Origin: Clostridia bacterium
GTDB lineage: Bacteria > Bacillota > Clostridia > Christensenellales > Aristaeellaceae
DNA length: 35,286 nucleotides
Assembly: GCA_017550035.1 (NCBI GenBank)
Contig: JAFYLS010000100.1
Location: 1-35,286, forward strand
Direction of reading: 5' to 3'
Position 1 is the first letter of the stretch, and the number at the start of each line of letters is the position of its first letter. This document shows, piece after piece, positions 15,444-23,671 of the stretch. The position numbers and the translations under genes are program-made. Below the pieces are notes generated by a model. The model made no database searches and was not told the origin of the DNA. It saw nothing but the letters and a program-made list of their open reading frames with translations.

Positions 15444-15490
15444 AAAACCTCCCTGCGTGTAACGTAATGCGCGGGGAGGTTTTTGTTTTT
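15444..15490. terminator. Bidirectional terminator between transglutaminase-like gene and proC
   Basis: A long stem with AAAACCTCCC (15444-15453) pairing with GGGGAGGTTTT (15474-15484) and an extended GCG base. T runs flank both ends, so it serves the convergent genes on both strands. Confidence 0.88.
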
Positions 15491-16298
15491 ACTTTTTCGG
15501 TGCGCCCAGTTCCTTGTTCTTTTCGTATGCGGCGATCACGGCTTCCATGACGGCGCTGCGCATGCCGCCCTTTTCCAGGGCGCGTACGCCCTGAATGGTG
15601 CTGCCGCCGGGGGAGGTGACGTTGTCCTTCATGCGTCCCGGATGGTCGCCCGTTTCCAGCATCAGTTTTGCCGTGCCCAGCAGCGTTTGCGCTGCGTATT
15701 CCAGCGCTTTCTTCCGGGGCAGACCGCAGCTGACGCCGCCGTCCGCCAGCGCTTCCATGAACATGGCGCAGAAAGCAGGCCCGCAGCCGCTCAGAGCGCT
15801 GCCTGCGTCGATCAATTTTTCGGGCAGGGGGTCCAGCATGCCGGCAGGGGCAAGGGCATGAAGGAATGCTTCTTTCTCCTCAGGCAGCACATCGTCCGTC
15901 ATGTCGTACTGAATCACGCCGGCGCCCACCAGAGAAGGGGTGTTGGGCATGATGCGGATGACGGGGTAGTTTCCGCCGGCCAGTTCGCGGATGCGCTGCA
16001 TGGTAAGGCCTGCCGCCATGGTGATGAGCACCACGCGGCTGCGTTTTGCCAGCACTGCCTGAAGAGGCTGCAGTACTTCCTCCATGTACTGGGGTTTAAC
16101 GCCCAGCACCACAAAATCACAACTTTCGGCAATGCCTGTGTTGTCAGACGCAACGGCGCCGTGGGCAGCGGCAAACCTTGCTGCGCTTTCCGGGTGCAGC
16201 GCACTTACATGCACACAGCTGCCATCCAATGCTTTGCATACGGCTGCTGCGATCGCGCCGCCCATATTGCCTACGCCGATAAAACCAAATGTATGCAC
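15489..16298 (-). CDS. proC: Pyrroline-5-carboxylate reductase
   Basis: ProC reduces 1-pyrroline-5-carboxylate to proline with NAD(P)H, the last step of proline synthesis. The 269-residue protein has the Rossmann motif GVGNMG (residues 8-13), the conserved MPNTPSLVGAG stretch, SGCGPAF in the middle, and VTSPGGST near the C-terminus, all typical of the family and its length. The start is GTG 16298, eight bases after AGGGGG; there is no nearby in-frame ATG. It is a single-gene unit with its own promoter; proA and proB are not in the window. Confidence 0.95.
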   Translation of the reverse strand: MHTFGFIGVGNMGGAIAAAVCKALDGSCVHVSALHPESAARFAAAHGAVASDNTGIAESCDFVVLGVKPQYMEEVLQPLQAVLAKRSRVVLITMAAGLTMQRIRELAGGNYPVIRIMPNTPSLVGAGVIQYDMTDDVLPEEKEAFLHALAPAGMLDPLPEKLIDAGSALSGCGPAFCAMFMEALADGGVSCGLPRKKALEYAAQTLLGTAKLMLETGDHPGRMKDNVTSPGGSTIQGVRALEKGGMRSAVMEAVIAAYEKNKELGAPKK

Positions 16299-16339
16299 GG
16301 AATTTTCCCCCTGAAAAATATCTGTTTTTGTCTGATGTT

Positions 16340-16368
16340 ATGATACCAGTTGGCTGGGCAAAATGCAA
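16340..16368 (-). promoter_or_regulatory. Promoter of proC
   Basis: TTGCAT (16363-16368), 17-base spacer, TATCAT (16340-16345) on the minus strand, about 40 bases before the GTG start. Confidence 0.65.
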
Positions 16369-16409
16369 TCGAAAATCCGCATGAAACAGCCGCAATCCCC
16401 AAATCAGGC

Positions 16410-16438
16410 AGAAAAAACGCCTGTCCGGAGACAGGCGT
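16410..16438 (-). terminator. Terminator of the sugar importer operon
   Basis: Perfect 9-bp stem ACGCCTGTC (16417-16425) and GACAGGCGT (16430-16438) with a 4-base loop, followed on the minus strand by TTTTTTC. It lies just past the YesL-like gene. Confidence 0.9.
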
Positions 16439-16447
16439 AGGATGGCG

Positions 16448-17200
16448 TTATTTTGCTTCTTCCTCGTTTTCATCCGGCTGGATGAGCAGCTGGCTGAGCA
16501 TGGGCCAGAGCTGCTTTGCCGCAAACACGATGAGCAGCGTGGGGATGTAAACAATCAGCGTCAGCACGGCGCGCTCCAGAAACCCGTAGAGGATAACCAG
16601 ATACAAAACGCACATGGCGCTGACCAGCAGCCCCTTCCACTTGCTCAGGGGAATGAGGAAGACGGCGTTTTTGATGATGCGGCCAAGCTTCATATCCGTC
16701 AGGGCGATCTGGGAAAAGCCGAAAACAGCAAACCACACGATCAGCAGTGAAATAAGCAGCAAAGAGGCCGACATCATGGGCGAATTTGCCGCGGGCGCAG
16801 CAAAGAGCATGGCGCAAAGGGTGGGCGTGATCATCAGGCTGACGAGCAGCATGAACAGCGTGCCCTGCTTGAAATTGAGCCGGTAGCTCTGGAAAAAGGT
16901 GCGCCCGGTGGAGGCAGGATCGTCCCTTGCCACGGTGTAGGCAAAGTCGAACTGCGCAACGAATGCGGGTCCGGCAAGGCACAGAAGCACCATGGCGCCA
17001 AATAGGAATGCAATGACCCCGGTGATCATGAACAGGGTAAAGAAATACAGGAAGGGAATCAGTGAAACAAAAAGCTTCACATTGTCCAGAAACATGCGGG
17101 TCCACAAGCCGCTTAAGGGATCGTGGCGGGCTACCTGTTCTTCCCGGTTCTCGTTCCGAGCGTCCAGATCATTGAGGAACTGTTTTTTGTACCACCCCAT
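16448..17200 (-). CDS. YesL-like (DUF624) membrane protein
   Basis: DUF624/YesL proteins are membrane proteins of unknown mechanism that very often accompany CUT1 sugar importers and glycosidases. The 250-residue protein has about five hydrophobic segments after a charged N-terminal region (residues 1-30). Conserved YesL features are the first pair of helices around 40-80 (SLIPFLYFFTLFMITGV), GPAFVAQFDFAYTVARDD, and a final hydrophobic segment before an acidic tail (ENEEEAK). Its ATG at 17200 comes one base after the permease stop, so translation is coupled and it belongs to the importer operon. It may help assembly or regulation of the importer; this is inference. Confidence 0.82.
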   Translation of the reverse strand: MGWYKKQFLNDLDARNENREEQVARHDPLSGLWTRMFLDNVKLFVSLIPFLYFFTLFMITGVIAFLFGAMVLLCLAGPAFVAQFDFAYTVARDDPASTGRTFFQSYRLNFKQGTLFMLLVSLMITPTLCAMLFAAPAANSPMMSASLLLISLLIVWFAVFGFSQIALTDMKLGRIIKNAVFLIPLSKWKGLLVSAMCVLYLVILYGFLERAVLTLIVYIPTLLIVFAAKQLWPMLSQLLIQPDENEEEAK

Positions 17201-17201
17201 A

Positions 17202-18065
17202 TTACTTCAAACCCGAAGTGGTGGAAATGCCGTTCAGGAAGTACTTCTGCGCGAAGAAGAACAGCACGATAAGGGGCGCGGTGGATACGGTGGATGCGGC
17301 CATCATTTCGGTCCACTGGTTGGCCTGCGGATCACCGAACTGGGCCATGCCGTAGCTGAGGGTGTACTTGGAGGAATCCTTCAGGTACAGCATCAGACCG
17401 GTGTAGTCGTTCCAGTGTGCCATGAAAACCAGCACGGCGATGGTGACGCACACGGTTTTGCACATGGGGTACACAATGGTGTACAGAATACGGAATTCGC
17501 TGGCGCCGTCGATACGGGCGGCTTCCATGATGGAGTCGGGCAGCGACTTCATGTACTGGCGCATCAGGTAAATGTAGTAGGCACTGCCAAAGAAGGTGGG
17601 CAGCAGCAGGGGCACGTAGGAGTTGGTGAAGCCCAGGTTGGCCCAGATGGAGTAGACGGGGATCATGGTCACGGTCCACGGAATCATCATGGTGAACAGG
17701 ATGATGGTGAAGATGACGTTGCCGCCCTTCCACGGAATCTTGGTCAGGGAATAGGCCACCATGGGGCAGCTGAAGAGCACGCCCACGATGGGCACCAGGC
17801 AGTAGAACAGGGTGTTCCACACGTACTTGCCAAAGTCAACCTTCCACATAACTTCTTCGTAAGCGTCCATCACGATGGGGTTGGGGAACCATACGGTGGG
17901 GCGGGCAAAGGCCTGGTTCACGGTCATCAGAGCGGTACGGAACATCCAGTACAGGGGCATGATGAAGATGAACGAGAAGAACAAAAGTTCCAGCACGCCG
18001 AACCAGTAGGAGGCTTTCTGCTTTACAAGGGAAGCCGTTACGTTCATTTCGCCTTTTTTACTCAT
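17202..18065 (-). CDS. Carbohydrate ABC transporter permease, MalG/LacG type (CUT1)
   Basis: The 287-residue protein is one of two membrane subunits of a CUT1 sugar importer. It has six hydrophobic segments and the EAA loop EAARIDGASEF at about residue 181, which contacts the ATPase. The start ATG 18065 has AAGGAGGT about eight bases before it, overlapping the region after the upstream permease stop. C-terminal KYFLNGISTTSGLK is typical of MalG-type subunits. The operon encodes no ATPase, so a shared MsmX-type ATPase elsewhere is probably used (known for many Bacillota). Substrate is not evident from this subunit. Confidence 0.93.
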   Translation of the reverse strand: MSKKGEMNVTASLVKQKASYWFGVLELLFFSFIFIMPLYWMFRTALMTVNQAFARPTVWFPNPIVMDAYEEVMWKVDFGKYVWNTLFYCLVPIVGVLFSCPMVAYSLTKIPWKGGNVIFTIILFTMMIPWTVTMIPVYSIWANLGFTNSYVPLLLPTFFGSAYYIYLMRQYMKSLPDSIMEAARIDGASEFRILYTIVYPMCKTVCVTIAVLVFMAHWNDYTGLMLYLKDSSKYTLSYGMAQFGDPQANQWTEMMAASTVSTAPLIVLFFFAQKYFLNGISTTSGLK

Positions 18066-18080
18066 AATCGTATGACCTCC

Positions 18081-19046
18081 TTATTCCACAGAGTAGGTAA
18101 TCTTCTTTTCAGAGAAGTACATGATCAGATAAGAAACGATCATGACTACGATGGCCAGCAGCACGGCCATGGCGCAGGCGTAGCCCATTTCCATCTGCTT
18201 GAATGCCTTGCGGTAGAGGTGCAGACAGTAGAACAGCATGGAGTTGCGGGGACCGCCGCCGGCTGCGGCGTTGGAGCCGTAGTCGGTGATGGAGGAGAAA
18301 ATCTGCGCCTGTACAAAGTACTGGAAAGCGCCGATCATGGCCATCAGACCGTTGAACTGGATGGTGGGCGCAATGTAGGGGATGGTGATGTTCCAGAACT
18401 TCTGGGTGTTGTTGGCGCCATCCAGCGAGGCAGCCTCATAGAAGGTTTCCGGAACGGAACGCAGCGCAGCAAGGTAGATGATCATAGCGCCGCCGCAGCG
18501 CCATGTATCCATGATGATCAGGGCCGGTTTGGTCCATTTGGGGTCGGTCAGCCAGCCGGGGGCTTTCAGGCCGATGGACGAAAGGGCAATGTTCAGAATA
18601 CCGTTCTTGCCGTTGAGCACCCACAGGAAGAGCAGGGCGCAGGCAGCGGCGGGAACCAGTGTGGGCAGGTAGAAAATGGTGCGGAAAATGGGCATGCCCT
18701 TGACGTTCTTTTTGTTGAGCAGCGTTGCCAGGAACAGGGCCGTGATCTGGCCGATGGGCACGCCAACCAGGGCGATGTAGATGGTGTTCTTTACGGCACG
18801 GCCGGTATAACGGTCATCGAAAATATCGATATAGTTTTCCCAGCCCACCCAGTTGGTGGTACCGAACATGTCATAGTCCGTGAAGCTGTAGTAGATGGCC
18901 ATGATGATGGGGAAGATGGTGAAGCCCAGGAAGCCGATGATCCAGGGGGACGCAAACAAAAGACCCTGGCGAGCAAAGCGGCGTTCCTGGATGGAACTCT
19001 TCTTGCGCATCTTTTTGGCATCCATCGGCAGGCTCGACGAAGTCAT
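18081..19046 (-). CDS. Carbohydrate ABC transporter permease, MalF/LacF type (CUT1)
   Basis: The partner membrane subunit has 321 residues. A positively charged N-terminus (residues 11-26, KKMRKKSSIQERR) precedes the first helix. Six hydrophobic segments follow, with the EAA motif EAASLDGAN at about residue 204. I chose ATG 19046 because AAAGGAGG lies eight bases upstream; the frame continues to a TTG at 19067 that would sit inside that ribosome site. It is 15 bases from the next permease. A hairpin between it and the solute-binding gene upstream probably lowers its expression relative to the binding protein. Confidence 0.93.
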   Translation of the reverse strand: MTSSSLPMDAKKMRKKSSIQERRFARQGLLFASPWIIGFLGFTIFPIIMAIYYSFTDYDMFGTTNWVGWENYIDIFDDRYTGRAVKNTIYIALVGVPIGQITALFLATLLNKKNVKGMPIFRTIFYLPTLVPAAACALLFLWVLNGKNGILNIALSSIGLKAPGWLTDPKWTKPALIIMDTWRCGGAMIIYLAALRSVPETFYEAASLDGANNTQKFWNITIPYIAPTIQFNGLMAMIGAFQYFVQAQIFSSITDYGSNAAAGGGPRNSMLFYCLHLYRKAFKQMEMGYACAMAVLLAIVVMIVSYLIMYFSEKKITYSVE

Positions 19047-19078
19047 AACACATTCCTCCTTTTGCAAGATTTTACGGA

Positions 19079-19111
19079 TGAAAAAGGGGCTGCGGCCGCA
19101 GCCACAGCCCC
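19079..19111 (-). terminator. Intra-operon hairpin (partial terminator) after solute-binding gene
   Basis: GGGGCTG (19086-19092) pairs with CAGCCCC (19105-19111), with a further GCGGCCGC palindrome inside the loop. On the minus strand it is followed by TTTTTC. Such leaky terminators typically give more binding protein than permease. Confidence 0.7.
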
Positions 19112-19140
19112 TCTTGGGTTTACTTCAGATTGACTGAAAA

Positions 19141-20424
19141 TTACTTTTCAGCGTCTTCCTTAGCCTTTTCGGCGTCTTCCTGGATCAGCTCGATGGCTTC
19201 TTCCAGATCGATGTAGCCGCGCAGATATTCATCAGCATAGGTGCCGACGGCGCTCAGGTAACCATCGATGTAAGCGCTGTTGGTGAAGTTGACCACGTTG
19301 CCTTCGGACAGGGCGCGGGCAGCATGCTTCATGGTTTCGGAGATTTCTTCAGCGTTCACGATCACTTCCAGGGCGCTCTTGCGGGGCACCAGCTGGCCGC
19401 GGTTTTCAAGACCCATGGCCAGGTCAGCCATAGCTTCTTCGCCGTTCAGGTAAGCCAGAACCTTCCAAGCTTCGTCGGGATGTTCAGTGTTGGCGTTGAT
19501 CTGCATGGTGGCGCAGGTCAGCATGCCCTGGGGCAGGTTGGCCATGGCGTAGTCCACACCGTACACCTTGCCAGCTTCGTCGCCAGCCTGGAACATGGAA
19601 GCCAGGGACCAGGAGAAGATGAAGCGCATGGCAGCGCCGCCGGTCAGGATGGGATCGGAGGTGGTGCAGAAGGTGTTGGAATAGGTGGTGGACCATTCGG
19701 AAGCAGCTTCAAAGCCGCCGCAAACGTCGATCAGGTCCTTCTGGAACTTCAGAGCGGTGCGGGATTCTTCGGAATCGAAGGTCACGTTGCCTTCAGCATC
19801 GGACCACTGCACGCCAGCAGCAGCATAGAACAGCACGTCATCGCGCCAGGGAGAGATGGGGTTCAGACCCATGACTTCCTCGGTGTGGCAGGCCTTGGCA
19901 GCTTCCAGAATGCCTTCCATGGTGGTGGGGAATTCTTCGTAGCCGGCAGCCTTCAGGATGGCGGGGTTGTACAGCATGTAAGCAGAGTTACAGGAACGGG
20001 GCACGGCGTAGATTTCGCCTTCCAGACCCACAACGCCGCAGGTCAGCCAAGCATTGGGGAAGAAGTCATCCACGTTGAATTCGGCATCGTTCTTGATGTA
20101 TTCGGACAGTTCGAGCACGCCGCCCTTCTGGCCGACGGGCACAGCATACTGCCACAGCAGGTCAACGATGTCGGGGCCGCCCTTGTTAGCCATGGCGGTG
20201 ATCATGCCGTCATGAGACTGGGCCAGAACGAAATCGATCTTGATGTCTTCGTGTTCAGCGTTCCACTTTTCGGCCAGAGCCACAAAGCGGGAGCCAACGG
20301 CGGTGGGATCCTGAGATTCAGCTTCGCGGGACCACACGGTGATGGTGATGGGTTCTTCGGCCAGAGCGGGCACCATGGTGGCGACCATGATCAGGCACAG
20401 AACCAGAGCGAGAAACTTTTTCAT
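19141..20424 (-). CDS. Extracellular solute-binding protein of sugar ABC importer (family 1)
   Basis: The 427-residue protein is the substrate receptor of the importer. A signal peptide occupies residues 1-22 (MKKFLALVLC, then IMVATMVPALA, cut before EE). There is no lipobox: the only cysteine in that part is Cys10 inside the hydrophobic core, with leucine before it. Most Gram-positive binding proteins are lipoproteins, so this one may be released or held otherwise. The mature part has the usual start ITVWSREAES, then two-lobe binding protein features (GGPDIVDLLWQ, VVGLEGEIYAVPRSCNSAYMLYN, and a TGGAAMRF loop). The C-terminus is an acidic/lysine-rich helix. Substrate is unknown. ATG 20424 has AAGGAGG well placed and a good promoter upstream. 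Confidence 0.93.
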   Translation of the reverse strand: MKKFLALVLCLIMVATMVPALAEEPITITVWSREAESQDPTAVGSRFVALAEKWNAEHEDIKIDFVLAQSHDGMITAMANKGGPDIVDLLWQYAVPVGQKGGVLELSEYIKNDAEFNVDDFFPNAWLTCGVVGLEGEIYAVPRSCNSAYMLYNPAILKAAGYEEFPTTMEGILEAAKACHTEEVMGLNPISPWRDDVLFYAAAGVQWSDAEGNVTFDSEESRTALKFQKDLIDVCGGFEAASEWSTTYSNTFCTTSDPILTGGAAMRFIFSWSLASMFQAGDEAGKVYGVDYAMANLPQGMLTCATMQINANTEHPDEAWKVLAYLNGEEAMADLAMGLENRGQLVPRKSALEVIVNAEEISETMKHAARALSEGNVVNFTNSAYIDGYLSAVGTYADEYLRGYIDLEEAIELIQEDAEKAKEDAEK

Positions 20425-20463
20425 GGGTATCGTCCTCCTTGTATATGTGGTTTAACTGGTTTG

Positions 20464-20492
20464 ATTTTAGCATATTTTCACATGTCAGTCAA
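20464..20492 (-). promoter_or_regulatory. Promoter of the solute-binding protein/importer operon
   Basis: TTGACT (20487-20492), 17-base spacer, TAAAAT (20464-20469) with a TG before the -10 box (extended). Confidence 0.78.
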
Positions 20493-20522
20493 TGTGCTAT
20501 CCTGCGAATTCTTTGTACTATA

Positions 20523-20562
20523 TGTGACAAATGCTGCCGGGTTTGTGACAAAACGGGACAAA
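20523..20562. promoter_or_regulatory. TGTGACAAA direct repeats upstream of importer promoter
   Basis: Identical TGTGACAAA copies at 20523-20531 and 20544-20552 are spaced exactly 21 bases apart, and a shorter GGACAAAA copy follows near 20555. They begin about 30 bases upstream of the -35 box, on one face of the helix, which is typical of activator sites (for example AraC-type). This role is inferred. Confidence 0.5.
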
Positions 20563-20610
20563 AACCTACATATTGTGGTTGTACGCCGTAATGCGCACAA
20601 GGAATAAAAT

Positions 20611-21267
20611 TTACAGGTGATGGCTGAGAAACCAGTCCAGCAGCGTGCGCCCCTTATAGGCATGCACCCAGGCGTCGTGCTCCACGCCGTGCAAAAGGGT
20701 CAGTTTTGCGTTTCCGCCCTCTGCGATCACCTTGCTGACCATGCGCACGCTTTCGTCCACGGGTACAATATCATCCTGATCGCCGTGGAAAGCCCACACC
20801 GGGGTGTTTTTCAGCGCCATGCCAAACCAGCACACGCCCGTACCGCACACGGGGGCAATGGCGGCAAAGCGTTCATGGCTGCCCAGCCCCCACAGCCAGG
20901 TGCCTGTGCCGCCCATGCTCAGGCCCGTCAGGTAAATGCGGCGGGTGTCCACGGCATTTTCTTCTATAATATAGTCGAGGAATTTGTTCAAAGATTCAAT
21001 GTAGCTGCCCCAGTAATGCTCTTTCTGGCACTGGGGTCCTACCATGATGCAGGGAAATTCCTCGCCGTCCCGGGCACGGCCGAACCAGAAATAGTGGAAA
21101 AGCTGATCCAGGTCGCTGCCGTCCTCCGGGCCGCATTCGCCGTAGCCGTGGAGGAATACCACCAGAGGATACTTTTTTACAGGATCGTAGTCTTTGGGCA
21201 GATAGCGCAGGTAGTGGAAATCCTTTCCGTGGGGGTTATCAAAATACAGCTTTTCAACCATGGACAT
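20611..21267 (-). CDS. Alpha/beta-hydrolase esterase (feruloyl/PHB depolymerase-like)
   Basis: The 218-residue protein has an alpha/beta hydrolase fold with triad Ser117 (GLSMGG), Asp166 (GDQDDIVP) and His197 (GVEHDAW). The start LRYLPKDYDPVKKYPLVVFLHGYGE (shown here as LRYLPKDY and PLVVFLHGYGE) is typical of CE1-like carbohydrate esterases, with the HG oxyanion loop. Lacking a signal peptide, it probably removes acyl groups from imported sugars in the cytoplasm. ATG 21267 has AAAGGA eight bases upstream; a GTG two codons earlier is less likely. It is divergent from the TIM-barrel glycosidase gene, and ends upstream of the importer promoter. Substrate is unknown. Confidence 0.85.
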   Translation of the reverse strand: MSMVEKLYFDNPHGKDFHYLRYLPKDYDPVKKYPLVVFLHGYGECGPEDGSDLDQLFHYFWFGRARDGEEFPCIMVGPQCQKEHYWGSYIESLNKFLDYIIEENAVDTRRIYLTGLSMGGTGTWLWGLGSHERFAAIAPVCGTGVCWFGMALKNTPVWAFHGDQDDIVPVDESVRMVSKVIAEGGNAKLTLLHGVEHDAWVHAYKGRTLLDWFLSHHL

Positions 21268-21311
21268 AAGCACCGTCCTTTTGCATATTCATGTGTGTTT
21301 TCTGTATGGTT

Positions 21312-21363
21312 ATTATAACGTGTTTTCGGGGCGATTGCAATGGAGCAGGCGCTGTGATACAAT
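21312..21363. promoter_or_regulatory. Divergent promoters sharing one palindromic -35 box
   Basis: TTGCAA at 21335-21340 is its own complement. Rightwards, 17 bases later, is TACAAT (21358-21363, with TG extension) for the glycosidase-like gene. Leftwards, again 17 bases away, is TATAAT (21312-21317) for the esterase gene. Both promoters thus use the same six bases as -35. Confidence 0.7.
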
Positions 21364-21406
21364 GATGCAAACGAAACGGAATACTTTTGCCAAGGAGGAT
21401 GCGTGC

Positions 21407-23575
21407 ATGTACCAGTCCGGCATCCGGATTACCAATGGGAAAACCACGTTGCGCCTGGACGCCCTGAGCGGCGAAATTCTGGCGTATATAGATGAAAGAA
21501 GAACGGATAACGTGTGCAAAAACCACGTCCGGGAATGCTTTACGCCCCTGGACGGCATTTTGCTGATCGACGGCAAAGAAATGCGCTTTTTTCCGCCCCG
21601 TTATATGGATATCCGACGGGATGAAACGCTGCGCCCGGTGATAAAAACCACGGAAGCCGAAGCTGAGATTTTTTATCCTTTTCTTTTGACGGCAGCGGGA
21701 AAACAGGCCGTGTCCGCCCGCATCCATATTGTCCTGCCTGCAAACGATGAACGGGTGAAGTGGAACCTGACGCTGGAAAACCATACCGGTCATCTGGTGG
21801 AAAAGGTGAATTTTCCCTCCCTTACCGGCATGTGGCTGGGGGAAACCTGGGAGGATGACCGGCTTTTGCTTCCCCGTTTTGCCGGGTGGGAAACGGTAAA
21901 CCCCAGTCTGAAACTGGGCATGACGCCGCCTACCATCCAGTGGAAATGGCAGGAATACCTCTACCAGTACAATCTGGGCGAAATGAACGGCGCTTTGGAC
22001 GACCGCAGTGCGTACACCGTGGAATTGCCCTATTCCGGCGCTGCGTCCATGCTGTGGATGGAACTGTACGATCCAAACGAAAACTGCGGCCTGTACATGA
22101 CCTGCCGCAATGAAAAGCTGCGCATGAAGGCTTTGCGCGCCGACAGCATGGGCGGCAGCCGTCCTGGCATCGGCATGGCCATTGTGCATAAACCCTGTTT
22201 GTTTGAGGGTGTATGGCACAGCGAAGAATGCATCACAGCGCTGCATCAGGGCGACTGGCACTGGGGCGCCAAAGAATACGCACAATGGTTTAAAACCCTC
22301 AAACGCCCGGCACAGAGCAGCCATATCCCCGAATGGTTCAAAAAGAGTCCCGGGCTCATGGCACACTATGATTTTCAGTATCAGCTGGGCGGCATTGTGC
22401 ATACCTTTAGGGACATTCCCCGCCTGATGCAGGAAGCCATGGATATGGGCTTCAACCATCTGCTGTTGTCCGGCTGGCATGAGGACGGCTTTGACTATGG
22501 CTTCCCGCACTATCAGCCCAATCATCTGCTGGGTACCGAGGAAGACTTGAAAAATGCCGTTGCAGAGGCAAAGCGCATGGGCGGACACATTGCCTTCTAC
22601 GTGAACGCTCGCCTTTGCAACACCCTGTTTGAGGATACGAAGGAGCGGGTGGAAAAAAGCGCCATCCGCAACCAGGACGGTTCCGTGCGCGTGGAGCGCT
22701 ACGGCTCCGGCGAAGCGCCCTTTGCGCTGCTCTGCATCAATGATGAAGAATGGCAGCAGACGCTAAGGGAAACGGTGCGTTATCTTACCCACGATATCGG
22801 CGCCGACGGCATGTATCTGGACCAGTTGGCCATGGCGGAAAGCACTTTCTGCTTCCATCCCGGCCATACCAATCACGCAGGCGATCCTGCCGCCTGGAAC
22901 GGCGGATACGATAAGCTGCTCACCGCCATGCGCAGCGATTATAAGGAAGAAGGCATGGGGCTGATTTTTGAAGGGTGCAACGACGCCTTTGGTCCCTATG
23001 CATCCGGGCAGTTGATCACCACGCTGGGCGGTCCCTTTGTGGGAAGAAAGCCGGAAATGTACCGCTACACCTTCCCGGATCAGATCCTGTGCGATATGAT
23101 GAATCCAAGACGATGGAGCGCCATGCGGCCCGAGCATGTGGCCCGCCATGCCACCGAATGGCTGTATCTGGCCTTCGTCAACGGCATGTATCTGTGGTGC
23201 TACGATCTGGAGGGGGACAACAACTTCCGCTCCGACGATGCGGAGCGGAAGATCCTCATGGAAACGGCGGCGCTGCGCAAGCGCTGGCTGAATGCCTTTG
23301 GTCACGGTATTTTCCGGGATGAAGAGGGCATTGTGCAAAAGCCTGAAAAGGTATTTGCCCGCCGGTATGATGTGGAAAGCGGCGCACTCATTGCCCTTGG
23401 CGCAGAACAGGGTATGAAGGGACATATCCGTTTCCGTGCAGACAGGGCTTTGGAGGGCAAGGCCGTCTGTCTGACCGTGCAGGGCGAAGAAGTGGTTTTG
23501 CCCGTGGAAAAGACGGGCGATGAATATATCATCACACTGCCTGAAAAGAATCTCTGCCTCATCTGCCTGAAATGA
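21407..23575 (+). CDS. Large TIM-barrel glycoside hydrolase-like protein (DUF6259-like)
   Basis: The 722-residue protein resembles, as far as I can recall, the DUF6259 group of uncharacterised glycosidase-like proteins. Residues 1-300 look like a beta-sandwich sugar-binding domain (for example VKWNLTLENHTGHLVEKVNF region). About 310-620 follow as a TIM barrel with acidic candidates Asp472 (GMYLDQLAM) and Glu522 (IFEGCND), 50 residues apart as in many retaining-clan glycosidases. A short beta domain closes the protein. No signal peptide is present, so it acts on imported oligosaccharides. ATG 21407 follows AAGGAGG by eight bases. GH36 or GH31 relatives are alternatives. Exact activity unknown. 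Confidence 0.75.
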   Translation: MYQSGIRITNGKTTLRLDALSGEILAYIDERRTDNVCKNHVRECFTPLDGILLIDGKEMRFFPPRYMDIRRDETLRPVIKTTEAEAEIFYPFLLTAAGKQAVSARIHIVLPANDERVKWNLTLENHTGHLVEKVNFPSLTGMWLGETWEDDRLLLPRFAGWETVNPSLKLGMTPPTIQWKWQEYLYQYNLGEMNGALDDRSAYTVELPYSGAASMLWMELYDPNENCGLYMTCRNEKLRMKALRADSMGGSRPGIGMAIVHKPCLFEGVWHSEECITALHQGDWHWGAKEYAQWFKTLKRPAQSSHIPEWFKKSPGLMAHYDFQYQLGGIVHTFRDIPRLMQEAMDMGFNHLLLSGWHEDGFDYGFPHYQPNHLLGTEEDLKNAVAEAKRMGGHIAFYVNARLCNTLFEDTKERVEKSAIRNQDGSVRVERYGSGEAPFALLCINDEEWQQTLRETVRYLTHDIGADGMYLDQLAMAESTFCFHPGHTNHAGDPAAWNGGYDKLLTAMRSDYKEEGMGLIFEGCNDAFGPYASGQLITTLGGPFVGRKPEMYRYTFPDQILCDMMNPRRWSAMRPEHVARHATEWLYLAFVNGMYLWCYDLEGDNNFRSDDAERKILMETAALRKRWLNAFGHGIFRDEEGIVQKPEKVFARRYDVESGALIALGAEQGMKGHIRFRADRALEGKAVCLTVQGEEVVLPVEKTGDEYIITLPEKNLCLICLK

Positions 23576-23595
23576 GAAAGATTTCCTTTTTTGCC

Positions 23596-23625
23596 TTGCA
23601 ATGCTTATGAGGAAAGTGCTATAAT
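23596..23625 (+). promoter_or_regulatory. Promoter of nagB
   Basis: TTGCAA (23596-23601), 18-base spacer, TATAAT (23620-23625) with TG extension. It overlaps the end of the upstream gene's leader DNA and sits about 40 bases before nagB. Confidence 0.7.
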
Positions 23626-23671
23626 AAAGCAGGTATATCCTAAACATTCAATATACAGGAGGCGCATCCCC

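Noticed and set aside
16992..19133. Long plus-strand open frame of 713 codons
   Set aside because: It is antisense to the two permeases and part of the YesL-like gene, and its Gly/His/Val-rich translation resembles no protein family.
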